Translations under genes and position numbers: made by a program
Notes under the pieces: model-generated
The model's database searches: none
What the model was told of the DNA's origin: nothing
The model's input: only the letters and a program-made list of their open reading frames with translations
In this document: one piece after another, positions 17,210 through 26,226 of the stretch
Numbering within the stretch: position 1 is the first letter of the stretch
Layout of the letters: each line of letters opens with the position of its first letter
Source of the DNA: Gammaproteobacteria bacterium
Lineage (GTDB): Bacteria > Pseudomonadota > Gammaproteobacteria > GCA-001735895
NCBI GenBank assembly: GCA_030066085.1
Contig: JASJCI010000002.1
Span: forward strand, 1-41,176
Length of the DNA: 41,176 nucleotides
Direction: 5' to 3'

Positions 17210-18313
17210 TCAGGATTTCGGGCTGGCGGGGATAACCGGTGTCCTGCAATCGACGTCGGCGTTTTGCGCGCGGTTGCGCAGAAAGTGATCCATCAGCACG
17301 ATCGCGAGCATGGCCTCGGCGATCGGCGTCGCTCGTATACCGACGCAGGGATCGTGACGTCCCTTGGTGCGGATCTCGACCGCATTGCCATCGACGTCGA
17401 CCGTCTGCCCCGGCAGGTGAATGCTGGAGGTCGGCTTGAGCGCAATACTGACCAGCAGGTCCTGGCCAGAGGTGATACCGCCGAGCGTACCGCCGGCATG
17501 GTTGGACAGGAATCCTTCGGGGGTGATTTCGTCGCGGTTCCGCGTACCCTTGAGTTCGACCACGCCGAAACCGTCGCCGATCTCGACACCCTTGACCGCG
17601 TTGATGCTCATCATCGCGTGCGCGATATCGGCGTCGATGCGATCGAACACGGGTTCGCCGAGACCGGGCGGCACGTTGCTCGCGACCACCGATACCCGCG
17701 CACCGACCGATTCACCCTCCTTGCGCAGCGCGGTCATGTAGCTTTCCAGTTCCGGCACCAGTGCCGCATCCGGGCAAAAAAACGAATTGCGTCCGACCTC
17801 GTCCCAGTCGAAACCTTCCGGTTTCAGCGGGCCCAGTTGCGCCAGGTAGCCGCGCACGCGAATGCCGCAGCGCTCGGCAAGATACTTCTTGGCGATAGCG
17901 CCGGCCGCAACCCGCATCGCGGTCTCGCGTGCCGACGAGCGTCCACCGCCACGGTAATCACGAAAGCCGTACTTCTGGTCGTAGGTATAATCGGCATGCC
18001 CGGGGCGGAACTTGTCCATGATCTCGCTGTAATCCTTCGAGCGCTGGTCCTTGTTATGCACCAGCAGGCAGATCGGCGTGCCAGTGGTGCGGCCCTCGAA
18101 GATGCCTGACAGGATCTGCACCGCGTCGTCTTCGCGTCGCTGCGTGGTATGACGCGACGTGCCCGGCTTACGCCGGTCGAGGTCCCGCTGCAGGTCGGCC
18201 TCGCTGAGTTCGAGCCCCGGCGGGCAACCGTCGACGATGCAGCCGATTGCACTGCCGTGACTCTCGCCGAACGAGGTCACGACAAAGGATTTGCCAATAC
18301 TGTTACCCGACAT
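17210..18313 (-). CDS. aroC: Chorismate synthase
   Basis: A 367-residue chorismate synthase, the last step of the shikimate pathway (EPSP to chorismate, needs reduced FMN). Signatures: [20 protein letters not shown] near the start, the RPGHADYTY and [13 protein letters not shown] segments, and the C-terminal [20 protein letters not shown]. Length is normal. Start ATG at 18313. It is divergent from the protease gene at 18366, with a short A/T-containing spacer between them. Confidence 0.98.
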   Translation of the reverse strand: MSGNSIGKSFVVTSFGESHGSAIGCIVDGCPPGLELSEADLQRDLDRRKPGTSRHTTQRREDDAVQILSGIFEGRTTGTPICLLVHNKDQRSKDYSEIMDKFRPGHADYTYDQKYGFRDYRGGGRSSARETAMRVAAGAIAKKYLAERCGIRVRGYLAQLGPLKPEGFDWDEVGRNSFFCPDAALVPELESYMTALRKEGESVGARVSVVASNVPPGLGEPVFDRIDADIAHAMMSINAVKGVEIGDGFGVVELKGTRNRDEITPEGFLSNHAGGTLGGITSGQDLLVSIALKPTSSIHLPGQTVDVDGNAVEIRTKGRHDPCVGIRATPIAEAMLAIVLMDHFLRNRAQNADVDCRTPVIPASPKS

Positions 18314-18365
18314 CCGCCATGCCCGAAGTTGATTTAGCCTGGAAAAACACTAAGTAGATCCGTGT

Positions 18366-18878
18366 ATGGCTGATTCTACTAGAAAATTCGGCATGATGTT
18401 CACCACCGCCGCGTGGATCCTCGGCTTCCTGCTGCTGGCGCTGGTGTTTTCCGGCATTCTCGATCGCCAGGCCAATCCTAATCGGCAGGTCGCAACGCTG
18501 CAGTCCGGCGGTTCGCTCGAGGTTTCGCTGCAGCGCAATCGCGCCGGCCACTACGTTTTCGATGGCGAGATCAACCATCGACCCGTGACCTTCCTGGTCG
18601 ATACCGGCGCAACCACGACCGCGATCCCGGGCCAACTGCAGCGAACCCTCGGCCTCGAGCCGGGCGCGCCCTTGACGGTTTCGACCGCCAACGGCCGCAC
18701 CACCGCCTACCTCACCCGCCTGGATCAACTCGCGATCGGCGGCATCGTACTCAACAACGTGCAGGCTACCATCATCCCGGGCATGGGGGTCGACGAAGTC
18801 CTGCTCGGCATGAACGTACTCAAGCATTTCGAGCTGGTGCAGCGCGGCAACGAGTTGATCATTCGCACCCAGCCCTAG
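18366..18878 (+). CDS. Membrane-anchored retropepsin-like aspartic protease (TIGR02281 type)
   Basis: A 170-residue protein with one N-terminal membrane helix (about residues 12-32) and a C-terminal retropepsin-like domain (about 50-165). The single catalytic motif FLVDTGATTTAIP is visible, followed by a flap-like strand and the second signature VLLGMNVLKHFEL. One Asp motif per chain implies a homodimer. The family, called TIGR02281 or clan AA aspartic protease, is widespread in proteobacteria but substrates are largely unknown. It is monocistronic, divergent from aroC and upstream of the bufferin-type cluster by 168 bp. Confidence 0.9.
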   Translation: MADSTRKFGMMFTTAAWILGFLLLALVFSGILDRQANPNRQVATLQSGGSLEVSLQRNRAGHYVFDGEINHRPVTFLVDTGATTTAIPGQLQRTLGLEPGAPLTVSTANGRTTAYLTRLDQLAIGGIVLNNVQATIIPGMGVDEVLLGMNVLKHFELVQRGNELIIRTQP

Positions 18879-18999
18879 CAGTGAACCAGCGGGCACTGCT
18901 GCTGTTACGCCAGCCGATGTTCGGCACCTGTCGGGCCGGGGCCAACAATTTTCCCTGAACTTTATGCCCGCACCGCTCCTCTAAGCCAGCGTATCGGGG

Positions 19000-19028
19000 T
19001 TACAAACCGGTACAGAAAAACGTATAAA
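19000..19028 (+). promoter_or_regulatory. Weak candidate promoter of the bufA-like gene
   Basis: TTACAA (19000-19005) and TATAAA (19023-19028) are 17 bp apart. The -35 match is poor, and a start near 19035 would leave almost no leader before the ribosome binding site GAGGAA (19035-19040). The upstream dyad GGTTACAAACC (18998-19008) overlaps the -35 and could bind a regulator. Bufferin genes in Caulobacter use an ECF sigma factor, so the true promoter may not look like a sigma-70 one. Confidence 0.25.
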
Positions 19029-19046
19029 ACACTTGAGGAACCAGTC

Positions 19047-19298
19047 ATGAGTACAGCAAAGAAAACCACGGGGGTCGCGCTTGCCGCTGCAGCCGCAGCC
19101 ATGTTCGCCGTTGCACCGATGAGCGCGTCGGCCGGTGAAAAGGCCGGCAAGTGCTTCAACGTCAATTCCTGCAAGGGCACCGGAGCCTGTGCCACTGCCA
19201 CCACGAGCTGTGCGGGCCAGAACTCCTGCGCAGGCAAGGGCTGGGTCAAGCGCACCAAGTCCGAGTGTGAAGACGCGGGCGGCAAGTTCGAAGCCTGA
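19047..19298 (+). CDS. bufA: BufA-like bufferin RiPP precursor, six cysteines
   Basis: An 83-residue secreted small protein. Residues 1-29 form a Sec signal peptide with an alanine-rich core and ASA cleavage site. The mature part has six cysteines at 36, 42, 48, 55, 61 and 74. Two similar units, NSCKGTG (40-46) and NSCAGKG (59-65), suggest internal duplication, and the tail ends KSECEDAGGKFEA. Cys-rich exported precursors beside DUF692 and DUF2063 genes are bufferins. In Caulobacter their cysteines are converted to thiooxazoles that bind copper, and unmodified precursor is inactive. Ribosome binding site GAGGAA is seven bases upstream of the ATG. The role in copper buffering is inferred from neighbours; which cysteines are modified cannot be told. 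Confidence 0.85.
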   Translation: MSTAKKTTGVALAAAAAAMFAVAPMSASAGEKAGKCFNVNSCKGTGACATATTSCAGQNSCAGKGWVKRTKSECEDAGGKFEA

Positions 19299-19318
19299 TC
19301 CCTGCCCCGCCAGCCAGG

Positions 19319-19347
19319 ATGCACCGGCCTCGCCGGTGCATTTTTTT
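19319..19347 (+). terminator. Intrinsic terminator between bufA-like and bufB-like genes
   Basis: ATGCACCGGC, loop CTC and GCCGGTGCAT form a 10-bp perfect stem followed by T7. It begins 20 bases after the precursor stop and ends 34 bases before the enzyme ATG. Partial termination here would give many precursor transcripts and fewer enzyme transcripts, a stoichiometry seen in other RiPP operons. Confidence 0.88.
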
Positions 19348-19381
19348 GGCCGGTGAACAGGCAACCGCGGCGGCAGGCAGG

Positions 19382-20215
19382 ATGGCAGCGCAAAAACCCT
19401 TTCTCGGCTTCGGCCTCGGGCTGCGTAGCGAGCACTACCAGGACGTGCTCGAGCACGGCCCGACCGGCGTCGACTGGTTCGAGATCATCAGCGAAAACTA
19501 CATGGTCGACGGCGGCAGGCCGCTGTATTTCCTGGATGCGATCCGCCGCGATTACCCGATGGTCATGCACGGCGTATCGCTATCGCTGGGCAGTACCGAC
19601 GCGCTCGATTACGACTATCTCGATCGACTGAAGACCCTGGTCGAGCGTATCGAGCCGCACTGGTTCTCCGACCACCTCTGCTGGACCGGGGTCGACCATA
19701 AAAACATGCACGACCTGTTGCCATTACCCTATACCGAGGAAGCCATCGACCATGTCGCCGAGCGCGTCATGCGCGTGCAGGATTTCATCGGCCGGCAAAT
19801 GCTGATCGAAAACCTGTCGAGTTACATCACTTACTGCGAAGACGCCATGCCGGAGTGGGAATTCCTGTCGGCAATTGCGCACAAGGCCGACTGTTATCTC
19901 CTGCTCGACGTCAACAACATCTACGTCAGCAGCTACAACCACGACTATGATCCGCTCGAATACCTCGACGGCATCGATCCGGCACGGGTCTGGCAGCACC
20001 ACCTCGCCGGTCACAGCAACGAAGGCAACCTGATCATCGACACCCACGACCACGACGTGATCGACCCGGTGTGGGCGCTGTACGAGCAAACCGCGCAGCG
20101 GCTCGGACCGGTGTCGACCATGATCGAGCGCGACGGCAACATACCGCCGCTCGATTCGCTGCTGGCCGAACTCGATCGTGCACGCGCCATCGCCGAGCCG
20201 CACTACGGAACCTGA
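19382..20215 (+). CDS. bufB: BufB-like MNIO enzyme (DUF692)
   Basis: A 277-residue multinuclear non-heme iron-dependent oxidative enzyme (MNIO, DUF692/PF05114), relative of MbnB. It has a TIM-barrel fold with a di- or tri-iron site. Likely ligands are visible: H63 in MHGVSLSLG, H98 in SDHLCW, E143 in IENLSS, D176/N178 in LDVNNIYV, H207 and H211 in QHHLAGH, D220 and H222 in IDTHDHD, and E249 in MIERDGNIP. It would use oxygen to convert precursor cysteines into thiooxazole-type heterocycles. The ATG at 19382 follows GCAGGCAGG; a longer frame to 19319 would start inside the terminator stem. bufC-like gene begins at the next base after its stop. Confidence 0.93.
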   Translation: MAAQKPFLGFGLGLRSEHYQDVLEHGPTGVDWFEIISENYMVDGGRPLYFLDAIRRDYPMVMHGVSLSLGSTDALDYDYLDRLKTLVERIEPHWFSDHLCWTGVDHKNMHDLLPLPYTEEAIDHVAERVMRVQDFIGRQMLIENLSSYITYCEDAMPEWEFLSAIAHKADCYLLLDVNNIYVSSYNHDYDPLEYLDGIDPARVWQHHLAGHSNEGNLIIDTHDHDVIDPVWALYEQTAQRLGPVSTMIERDGNIPPLDSLLAELDRARAIAEPHYGT

Positions 20216-21004
20216 ATGTCGATGAGCCATCTGCGCGATCTGCAAGCCCGCTTCCAGGCCTACCTGGAGACGGGCGACGAGGCAATCGAACAGGATATCG
20301 TCGGCTCCAGCGACGCGCGCGCCGCTCACCGCCTTGCGGTCTACTACAACGCGTATCGCATACGCCTGATCGACTGCCTTGCCACTGATTTCCCCGCGCT
20401 GGCAAAAACGATCGGCCGCGAGGATTTCGAAAACCTGGCGCTGGATTACCTCGCGCGCCATCCGTCCAGCCATCCATCGGTGCGCTGGTTCGGCCGCCGC
20501 TTGCCGGAGTTCCTGCGTGACGATTATCGCGGCGAGGCGCGCGAGTTTCTGGCCGAGATGGCCACCTGGGAATGGGCGCAGACCATGGTGTTCGATGCCG
20601 CCGACAGCGACGCCACGGTTGCGCTGGAAGACATGGCCGAGATAGCACCCGCACAGTGGCCGCTGCTGACCTTCGAGTTCAAGCCCGCGCTGCGCTGGGT
20701 GGACCTGCACTGGAACGTGCCGCAAATCGAACAGGCGCTGGAAAACGAGACGACCGCGCCAGCGCGCGAGCGCAGTGAAATCGCGCAGCGCTGGCTGCTG
20801 TGGCGGCGCGATCTGAAAACGCACTGGCGCTCGCTCGCGGTGCACGAAGCCTGGGCCATCGAACAGGCCGCCGCCAGCTGCAATTTCGGCGAACTCTGCG
20901 AAGGCATACTGGAGTGGATCGACGCAGCGCAGGCGCCGCTGGTCGGTGCAGGACTGTTACGCCAGTGGGTCAGCGACGGCCTGCTGCGCTCGATTCATGC
21001 CTGA
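20216..21004 (+). CDS. bufC: BufC-like MNIO partner protein (DUF2063)
   Basis: A 262-residue protein with an N-terminal DUF2063 domain (PF09836, about residues 5-100; RFQAYLETGD, AHRLAVYYNAYRIRLIDCLATDFPAL, YLARHPSSHPSVRWFGRRLPEFL) and a C-terminal domain around the WEWAQTMVFDA and LHWNVPQIEQ segments. DUF2063 proteins partner with DUF692 enzymes and contain a precursor-recognition domain, as for MbnC and BufC. It starts at the base after the bufB-like stop, so coupling is certain to be tight. Its last 48 bp overlap the convergent LysR gene. No DoxX-type bufD gene follows. Confidence 0.92.
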   Translation: MSMSHLRDLQARFQAYLETGDEAIEQDIVGSSDARAAHRLAVYYNAYRIRLIDCLATDFPALAKTIGREDFENLALDYLARHPSSHPSVRWFGRRLPEFLRDDYRGEAREFLAEMATWEWAQTMVFDAADSDATVALEDMAEIAPAQWPLLTFEFKPALRWVDLHWNVPQIEQALENETTAPARERSEIAQRWLLWRRDLKTHWRSLAVHEAWAIEQAAASCNFGELCEGILEWIDAAQAPLVGAGLLRQWVSDGLLRSIHA

Positions 21005-21904
21005 ATCGAGCGTCCCCTTGCGCGTGTCGTCACCGCGGGGCGCCTGGGTAGCGGTCGGGCCCGCATGCGCGGCGATGTGTTCGACCAGGCGATACACCGC
21101 CGACGAGATACGCGCGGGATCGTAGTGTAATCCCATTTCGACATCGGGCAGCCGCGGCAACCGGTGCTGCGCACCGAGAATCTTGAGCCCGTCGGCAACC
21201 GTGCTGCGCGCGACCGCGGTAATACCGAGGCCGGCCGCAACGCCGGCGCGAATACCGCTGAAGTTGGGGCTGGTGTAAACGATGCGCCAGGATTGTCCCA
21301 TGGCGTCGAGCGCACGCAGAACCCGCGCGCGATAGACGCAACCCTCGGGCGCCACGATCAGCGGTACGGGTCCGTCCCGACCGAACGAACCGCCCTGCGC
21401 GCCGACCCAGACCACGTCTTCCATCCATGCGCAGCCCGACGAGTCGGTCGCCTGCCGGTCGTGCAGCGCCAGTACCAGGTCGAACTCACCGTCGGCCAGG
21501 CGGCTCAGCAGGTTGACCGACAGGTCGCAGGTCACCTGGATCGTGACCTCGGGATGCGCCTGCGCAAAATGGCGCAGTATCGACGGCAGAAACGAGGCGG
21601 CGAACTCGTTCGGAATACCGAGGTGGACATTGCCGCTGACCTTGGGACGGATCAGTCGCGCGACGGCCTCATCGTTGAGCGACAGCATTTGCCGTGCATA
21701 GTCGAACAGGCGCTGGCCCGCTTCGGTGAGCTCGAGCTTGCGTTTGCCGCGCCGAAACAGCGCCATCGACACCAGGTCCTCCAGGCGCTTGATCTGCAGG
21801 CTGACCGCCGGCTGTGAACGACCGAGCAGTTCACAGGCCGGGGTAATACCGCCGAGTTCGGCCACGGTAACGAAGGAGCGCAACAGGTCGGTGGGGAGAT
21901 TCAT
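20957..21904 (-). CDS. LysR-family regulator divergent from gcvT
   Basis: A 315-residue LysR regulator of the LrhA-like group. The helix-turn-helix covers about residues 1-60 (GGITPACELLGRSQPAVSLQIKRLED) and the effector domain about 90-290. The last 25 residues (GDDTRKGTLDS and onward) are a non-conserved tail that overlaps the end of the bufC-like gene on the opposite strand. It is divergent from gcvT with a 151-bp AT-rich gap holding a perfect dyad, so it may control the glycine cleavage genes, in the way GcvA does in E. coli, or only itself. It is not close to GcvA in sequence as far as I can judge. Convergent to the buf genes, so a role there is less likely. Confidence 0.9.
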   Translation of the reverse strand: MNLPTDLLRSFVTVAELGGITPACELLGRSQPAVSLQIKRLEDLVSMALFRRGKRKLELTEAGQRLFDYARQMLSLNDEAVARLIRPKVSGNVHLGIPNEFAASFLPSILRHFAQAHPEVTIQVTCDLSVNLLSRLADGEFDLVLALHDRQATDSSGCAWMEDVVWVGAQGGSFGRDGPVPLIVAPEGCVYRARVLRALDAMGQSWRIVYTSPNFSGIRAGVAAGLGITAVARSTVADGLKILGAQHRLPRLPDVEMGLHYDPARISSAVYRLVEHIAAHAGPTATQAPRGDDTRKGTLDSGMNRAQQAVADPLA

Positions 21905-21921
21905 CGGGAATAAAATTTACG

Positions 21922-21942
21922 TTGTAAATGATTATATTACAA
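21922..21942. promoter_or_regulatory. Perfect dyad operator between LysR and gcvT
   Basis: TTGTAA, nine bases, then TTACAA. This 6-9-6 palindrome lies 18 bp upstream of the LysR start in a run of A/T (21911-21960) that contrasts with the GC-rich surroundings. Position and symmetry fit an autoregulatory LysR site that could also act on gcvT, 114 bp away. Confidence 0.6.
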
Positions 21943-22055
21943 CAATAAATTTGATTAATGCTTTGTCAGTCTCTAACCTATGCCCTGTTCCGCACCGGAC
22001 GGGACGCGTTCCGTCATTCCCGGCCGGTACTTGCGCTTCGCTTCCGGGGGATATC

Positions 22056-23168
22056 ATGTCCGACCTGCAACTCACACCGCTGAACGACCTGCACCTGGAA
22101 CTGGGTGCCCGCATGGTGCCGTTTGCCGGCTACTCGATGCCGGTGCAGTACAAGCTTGGCCTGATCGGTGAACATGCGCACACGCGTAACCAGGCCGGTC
22201 TGTTCGATGTTTCCCACATGGGCCAGTTACACATAGGCGGCGAGGGACGTGCGCCAGCGATGGAAAAGCTGGTGCCGATCGACGTGGTCGATCTGGCCCA
22301 CGGGCGGCAGCGTTATGCGCTGCTGACCAATGATGACGGCGGGATTCTCGACGATTTGATGATTACCAATGCCGGTGACCACCTGTTCGTCGTGGTCAAC
22401 GCCGCCTGCAAGGCACAGGACATCGAGCGGATCGAAACCACGATCGGTAACGAAATCGATTTGCGGGTTTTGACCGATCGCGCTCTGCTGGCGCTGCAGG
22501 GGCCGGCCGCAGCCGGCGTGCTCGCCCAGCTCGCGCCGGACTGCCAGTCGATGCCGTTCATGACCGCGCAGCCACTCGACATCGATGGCACCGCCTGTTA
22601 CGTCAGCCGCTCGGGTTACACCGGCGAGGACGGCTACGAAATTTCGCTGCCGGCGGCGGACGCGGATCGTATCGCGCGCCGCTTGCTGGAGTTTCCGGAG
22701 GTACTGCCGATCGGCCTCGGTGCGCGTGATACGCTCCGGCTCGAAGCAGGCCTGTGCCTGTATGGCCAGGACCTCGACTCCGCTACTACGCCGGTCGAGG
22801 CCGGCCTGAACTGGGCCCTGTCGAAGGCGCGGCGTGCCGATGGCGAACGCGCCGGCGGTTATCCCGGCGCGGACATCATCCATCGCCAGCAAAGCGAGGG
22901 CCCGACCCGCAAGCGCATCGGCCTGGTGGCGCAGGGCCGGGCGCCGGTGCGCGCCGGCGCCGAGCTGGTCGATGCCGGCGGCAACTCGATCGGCACGGTT
23001 ACCAGCGGCGGCTACGCACCGACCCTGGGCGCGCCGGTCGCGATGGCCTACGTCGACGCCGCCCATGCCGTCGTCGACAGCGAAATCAACGCGCTGCTGC
23101 GCGGAAAACCCCAGCCGATGACGGTGACCAAAATGCCGTTCGTGCCGCAACGTTACTACCGCGGCTGA
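22056..23168 (+). CDS. gcvT: Glycine cleavage system T protein (aminomethyltransferase)
   Basis: A 370-residue T protein. It transfers the aminomethyl carbon from the H-protein lipoyl arm to tetrahydrofolate, giving 5,10-methylene-THF and ammonia. Family features: [26 protein letters not shown] start, [31 protein letters not shown] and [18 protein letters not shown], then the beta-barrel C-terminal domain. I start at the ATG at 22056 because it begins the conserved N-terminus; the upstream frame to 21726 has no family sequence. gcvP follows 29 bp later and gcvH is missing between them. Confidence 0.97.
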   Translation: MSDLQLTPLNDLHLELGARMVPFAGYSMPVQYKLGLIGEHAHTRNQAGLFDVSHMGQLHIGGEGRAPAMEKLVPIDVVDLAHGRQRYALLTNDDGGILDDLMITNAGDHLFVVVNAACKAQDIERIETTIGNEIDLRVLTDRALLALQGPAAAGVLAQLAPDCQSMPFMTAQPLDIDGTACYVSRSGYTGEDGYEISLPAADADRIARRLLEFPEVLPIGLGARDTLRLEAGLCLYGQDLDSATTPVEAGLNWALSKARRADGERAGGYPGADIIHRQQSEGPTRKRIGLVAQGRAPVRAGAELVDAGGNSIGTVTSGGYAPTLGAPVAMAYVDAAHAVVDSEINALLRGKPQPMTVTKMPFVPQRYYRG

Positions 23169-23197
23169 AGCCCCAACCGACCCCGAGGATCTACCCC

Positions 23198-26074
23198 ATG
23201 CCGAATCTCGACCTGCAACTCAAGGATCTCGATATCTTTCACGGCTTTATTCGCCGCCACATCGGCAACAGCAGCGAAGAAGAACAATCGATGCTGGCTG
23301 AACTCGGCATGGACAGCATCGATCAACTGCTCGACCAGGTCGTGCCGGAATCGATCCGGCGGCGCAAACCGCTGGAGGTCAAGAGCAGCCTCAGCGAACG
23401 CCAGGTGCTGCTGCGCCTGTACGAAATCTCGGCTCGTAACCAGCTCTACAAGTCTTTTATCGGCATGGGTTATTACAATACGCAGACACCGACCGTGATC
23501 GAGCGCAACCTGTTGCGCAACCCGGCCTGGTATACCTCGTACACGCCCTACCAGGCCGAGATTTCACAGGGCCGGCTGGAAGCGCTGCTCAATTTCCAGA
23601 CCATGATCAGCGACCTGACCGGCATGGAGCTGGCCAACGCCTCGGTGCTCGACGAGGCCACCGCCGCGGCCGAAGCCATGGCCATGTGCCACCGGCTGTC
23701 GAAGAGCAAGAGCGACGTTTTCTACATCGCCGATACCTGCCACCCGCAGACCATCGAGGTCGTGACCAACCGCGCCCGGCACATGAACATCAAGTGCGTG
23801 ATCGGCGATCCCTTCGCCGCCGCCGACAACCCGGAACTGTTCGGCGTGCTGCTGCAGTATCCCTGTTCCACCGGTGAAGTGCACGAGTACCGCGAACTGG
23901 TGGACAAGGTGCACGCCATGAAGGGCCTGGTGGCGGTCGCCGCCGACCTGCTGAGCCTGACCCTGCTGGCCCCGCCTGGCGAATGGGATGCCGATATCGT
24001 GGTCGGCTCATCGCAACGTTTCGGCGTGCCGCTGGGTTACGGCGGTCCGCATGCGGCCTTCATGGCGACGCGTGACGCCTTCAAGCGTTCGCTGCCCGGC
24101 CGCCTGATCGGTGTGTCGCAGGACAGTCGCGGGGAAGCGGCGCTGCGCCTCGCGCTGCAGACGCGTGAACAGCATATCCGCCGCGAAAAGGCGACCAGCA
24201 ATATCTGCACCGCGCAGGCGCTGCTCGCGATCATGGCCAGCATGTACGCGGTTTATCACGGGCCCGCGGAAATCACCCGCATCGCGCAGCGTGTGCACCG
24301 CCTGACCGTGCTGCTCGCCGAGGGCCTGCGCGAACTCGGCGTGGCGGTCAAAACCGGGCATTACTTCGACACCATCACGGTCGATACCGGCAATGCCACC
24401 GAGTTCATCATGGCCGCGGCACGCTCGAAGCAGATGAACCTGCGCAAGGTCGATGCGCACACTATCGGTATTTCACTCGACGAGACCGCCACCCGCGGCG
24501 ACGTCATGCGCCTGTACGACGTCTTTACCCACGATCACGGCCGCGATGTGTCGGTCGACGATCTCGACAGCCGGATCAAGCCGGCCCTGCCGCCGGCGCT
24601 GATCCGCAGCAGCGAGTTCCTGACCCACCCGGTGTTCAACAGCCACCACTCGGAAACCGACCTCATGCGCTACATGCGCAGGCTGCAGGACAAGGACCTC
24701 GCGCTCGACCGCAGCATGATCCCGCTCGGTTCCTGCACCATGAAACTGAACTCGGCGACCGAGCTGATCCCGGTTACCTGGCCCGGATTCGCCCGGATCC
24801 ATCCCTTCGTACCGCTCGACCAGGCGCAGGGTTACCAGCAGCTGATCATCGAACTGGAACAAATGCTCTGCGCCTGCACCGGCTACGATGCGATATCGCT
24901 GCAGCCCAACGCGGGTTCGCAGGGCGAGTACGCCGGCCTGCTCGCGATCAAGTCCTACCACGAGAGCAACGGCGAAGGACATCGCAACATCTGTGTCGTG
25001 CCCGAGTCGGCGCACGGCACCAATCCGGCCTCGGCGCACATGGCCGGGATGCAGGTCGTGGTCGTCAAGTCTGCCAAGAACGGCAACATCGACCTCACCG
25101 ACCTGCGCGACAAGTGCGGCGAACATCGTGACAACCTGGCCGCGATCATGATCACCTACCCGTCGACCCACGGCGTGTTCGAGGAAGACGTGACCGAGGT
25201 CTGCGAGATCGTGCATCAGAACGGCGGCCAGGTATACATCGACGGCGCCAACATGAACGCGATGGTCGGCGTGTGCGCGCCGGGCAAGTTCGGCGGCGAC
25301 GTGTCGCACCTGAACCTGCACAAGACCTTCGCCATCCCGCACGGCGGCGGTGGTCCCGGCGTCGGGCCGATCGGCGTCAAGGAGCACCTCGCGCCCTTCC
25401 TGCCGTCGACCAACGTCAAGATGAACGGCGGCATCAACAAGGTTTCGGCGGCACCCTTCGGCAGTGCCGGTATCCTGCCGATCAGCTGGGCCTACATCGC
25501 CCTGCTGGGCCGCCACGGCCTGCCCAAGGCAACCGCTACCGCGATTCTGAACGCAAACTACATCGCCAGCCGCCTCGAGGACCACTTTCCGATCCTGTAT
25601 ACCGGACCCAACGGCCTGGTCGCGCATGAATGCATCATCGACACGCGCGTGGTGAAGGAGTGGGTCAGCGTCGACGATATCGCCAAGCGCCTGATCGATT
25701 ACGGTTTTCACGCACCCACCATGTCCTTTCCGGTCCCCGGCACGCTGATGATCGAACCGACGGAATCTGAGTCGAAAGAGGAAATCGATCGTTTCTGCGA
25801 TGCAATGATCGCGATCCGCGCCGAAATTCGCGAGATCGAGGAAGGTCGGATGGATGCGGACGACAACCCGCTCAAGAACGCACCGCATACCGCCGACATG
25901 GTCTGCGCCGACGAGTGGCCACATCCCTACAGTCGCGAACAGGCCGCCTACCCGCTGGCATCCCTGCGCGCCAACAAGTACTGGTCCCCGGTCGGACGGG
26001 TCGACAACCGCTACGGCGATACGCATCTCGTCTGCTCCTGTCCGCCGCTGTCGGCCTACATGGAAGAGGACTGA
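23198..26074 (+). CDS. gcvP: Glycine dehydrogenase (decarboxylating), P protein, full length
   Basis: A 958-residue P protein, the PLP-dependent decarboxylase of the glycine cleavage system. N-terminal [19 protein letters not shown] and the catalytic lysine in [18 protein letters not shown] are present, as is the [17 protein letters not shown] stretch. Both halves (the alpha and beta subunits of archaeal and some bacterial enzymes) are fused here, the usual gammaproteobacterial form. It passes aminomethyl to the H protein and releases CO2. Start ATG at 23198; an in-frame extension to 22754 only overlaps gcvT and carries no family sequence. It works with gcvT; H and L proteins must be encoded elsewhere. 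Confidence 0.98.
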   Translation: MPNLDLQLKDLDIFHGFIRRHIGNSSEEEQSMLAELGMDSIDQLLDQVVPESIRRRKPLEVKSSLSERQVLLRLYEISARNQLYKSFIGMGYYNTQTPTVIERNLLRNPAWYTSYTPYQAEISQGRLEALLNFQTMISDLTGMELANASVLDEATAAAEAMAMCHRLSKSKSDVFYIADTCHPQTIEVVTNRARHMNIKCVIGDPFAAADNPELFGVLLQYPCSTGEVHEYRELVDKVHAMKGLVAVAADLLSLTLLAPPGEWDADIVVGSSQRFGVPLGYGGPHAAFMATRDAFKRSLPGRLIGVSQDSRGEAALRLALQTREQHIRREKATSNICTAQALLAIMASMYAVYHGPAEITRIAQRVHRLTVLLAEGLRELGVAVKTGHYFDTITVDTGNATEFIMAAARSKQMNLRKVDAHTIGISLDETATRGDVMRLYDVFTHDHGRDVSVDDLDSRIKPALPPALIRSSEFLTHPVFNSHHSETDLMRYMRRLQDKDLALDRSMIPLGSCTMKLNSATELIPVTWPGFARIHPFVPLDQAQGYQQLIIELEQMLCACTGYDAISLQPNAGSQGEYAGLLAIKSYHESNGEGHRNICVVPESAHGTNPASAHMAGMQVVVVKSAKNGNIDLTDLRDKCGEHRDNLAAIMITYPSTHGVFEEDVTEVCEIVHQNGGQVYIDGANMNAMVGVCAPGKFGGDVSHLNLHKTFAIPHGGGGPGVGPIGVKEHLAPFLPSTNVKMNGGINKVSAAPFGSAGILPISWAYIALLGRHGLPKATATAILNANYIASRLEDHFPILYTGPNGLVAHECIIDTRVVKEWVSVDDIAKRLIDYGFHAPTMSFPVPGTLMIEPTESESKEEIDRFCDAMIAIRAEIREIEEGRMDADDNPLKNAPHTADMVCADEWPHPYSREQAAYPLASLRANKYWSPVGRVDNRYGDTHLVCSCPPLSAYMEED

Positions 26075-26226
26075 ACGCCGCCCGGCGGGCAGGCAAACTG
26101 GCCGGGTTAGCGACATCCAGACAGCGTAATCAGGCAGGTTCGCGGCGCATCCAGCGCTCCGGCTGGCGCATTGATTCGCATAATCTGGCGTTAGTCACGG
26201 CCAACGGGGTGGAGTAGCATTGCACG

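Noticed and set aside
19000-19046. Strong sigma-70 promoter for the bufA-like gene
   Set aside because: The -10 is good but the -35 is poor, and the predicted start would fall on the ribosome binding site, so I keep it only as a weak candidate.
21905-22055. Glycine riboswitch upstream of gcvT
   Set aside because: I looked for conserved glycine aptamer sequences and paired tandem domains and saw none; the region is short and contains a LysR-type dyad instead.
22754-23197. N-terminal extension of gcvP
   Set aside because: These 148 codons overlap gcvT in another frame, and the P protein begins at the ATG at 23198.
24473-26116. 547-codon open frame antisense to gcvP
   Set aside because: Same cause; gcvP has full-length family homology, and the antisense product is rich in Arg/Val/Asp with no motif.
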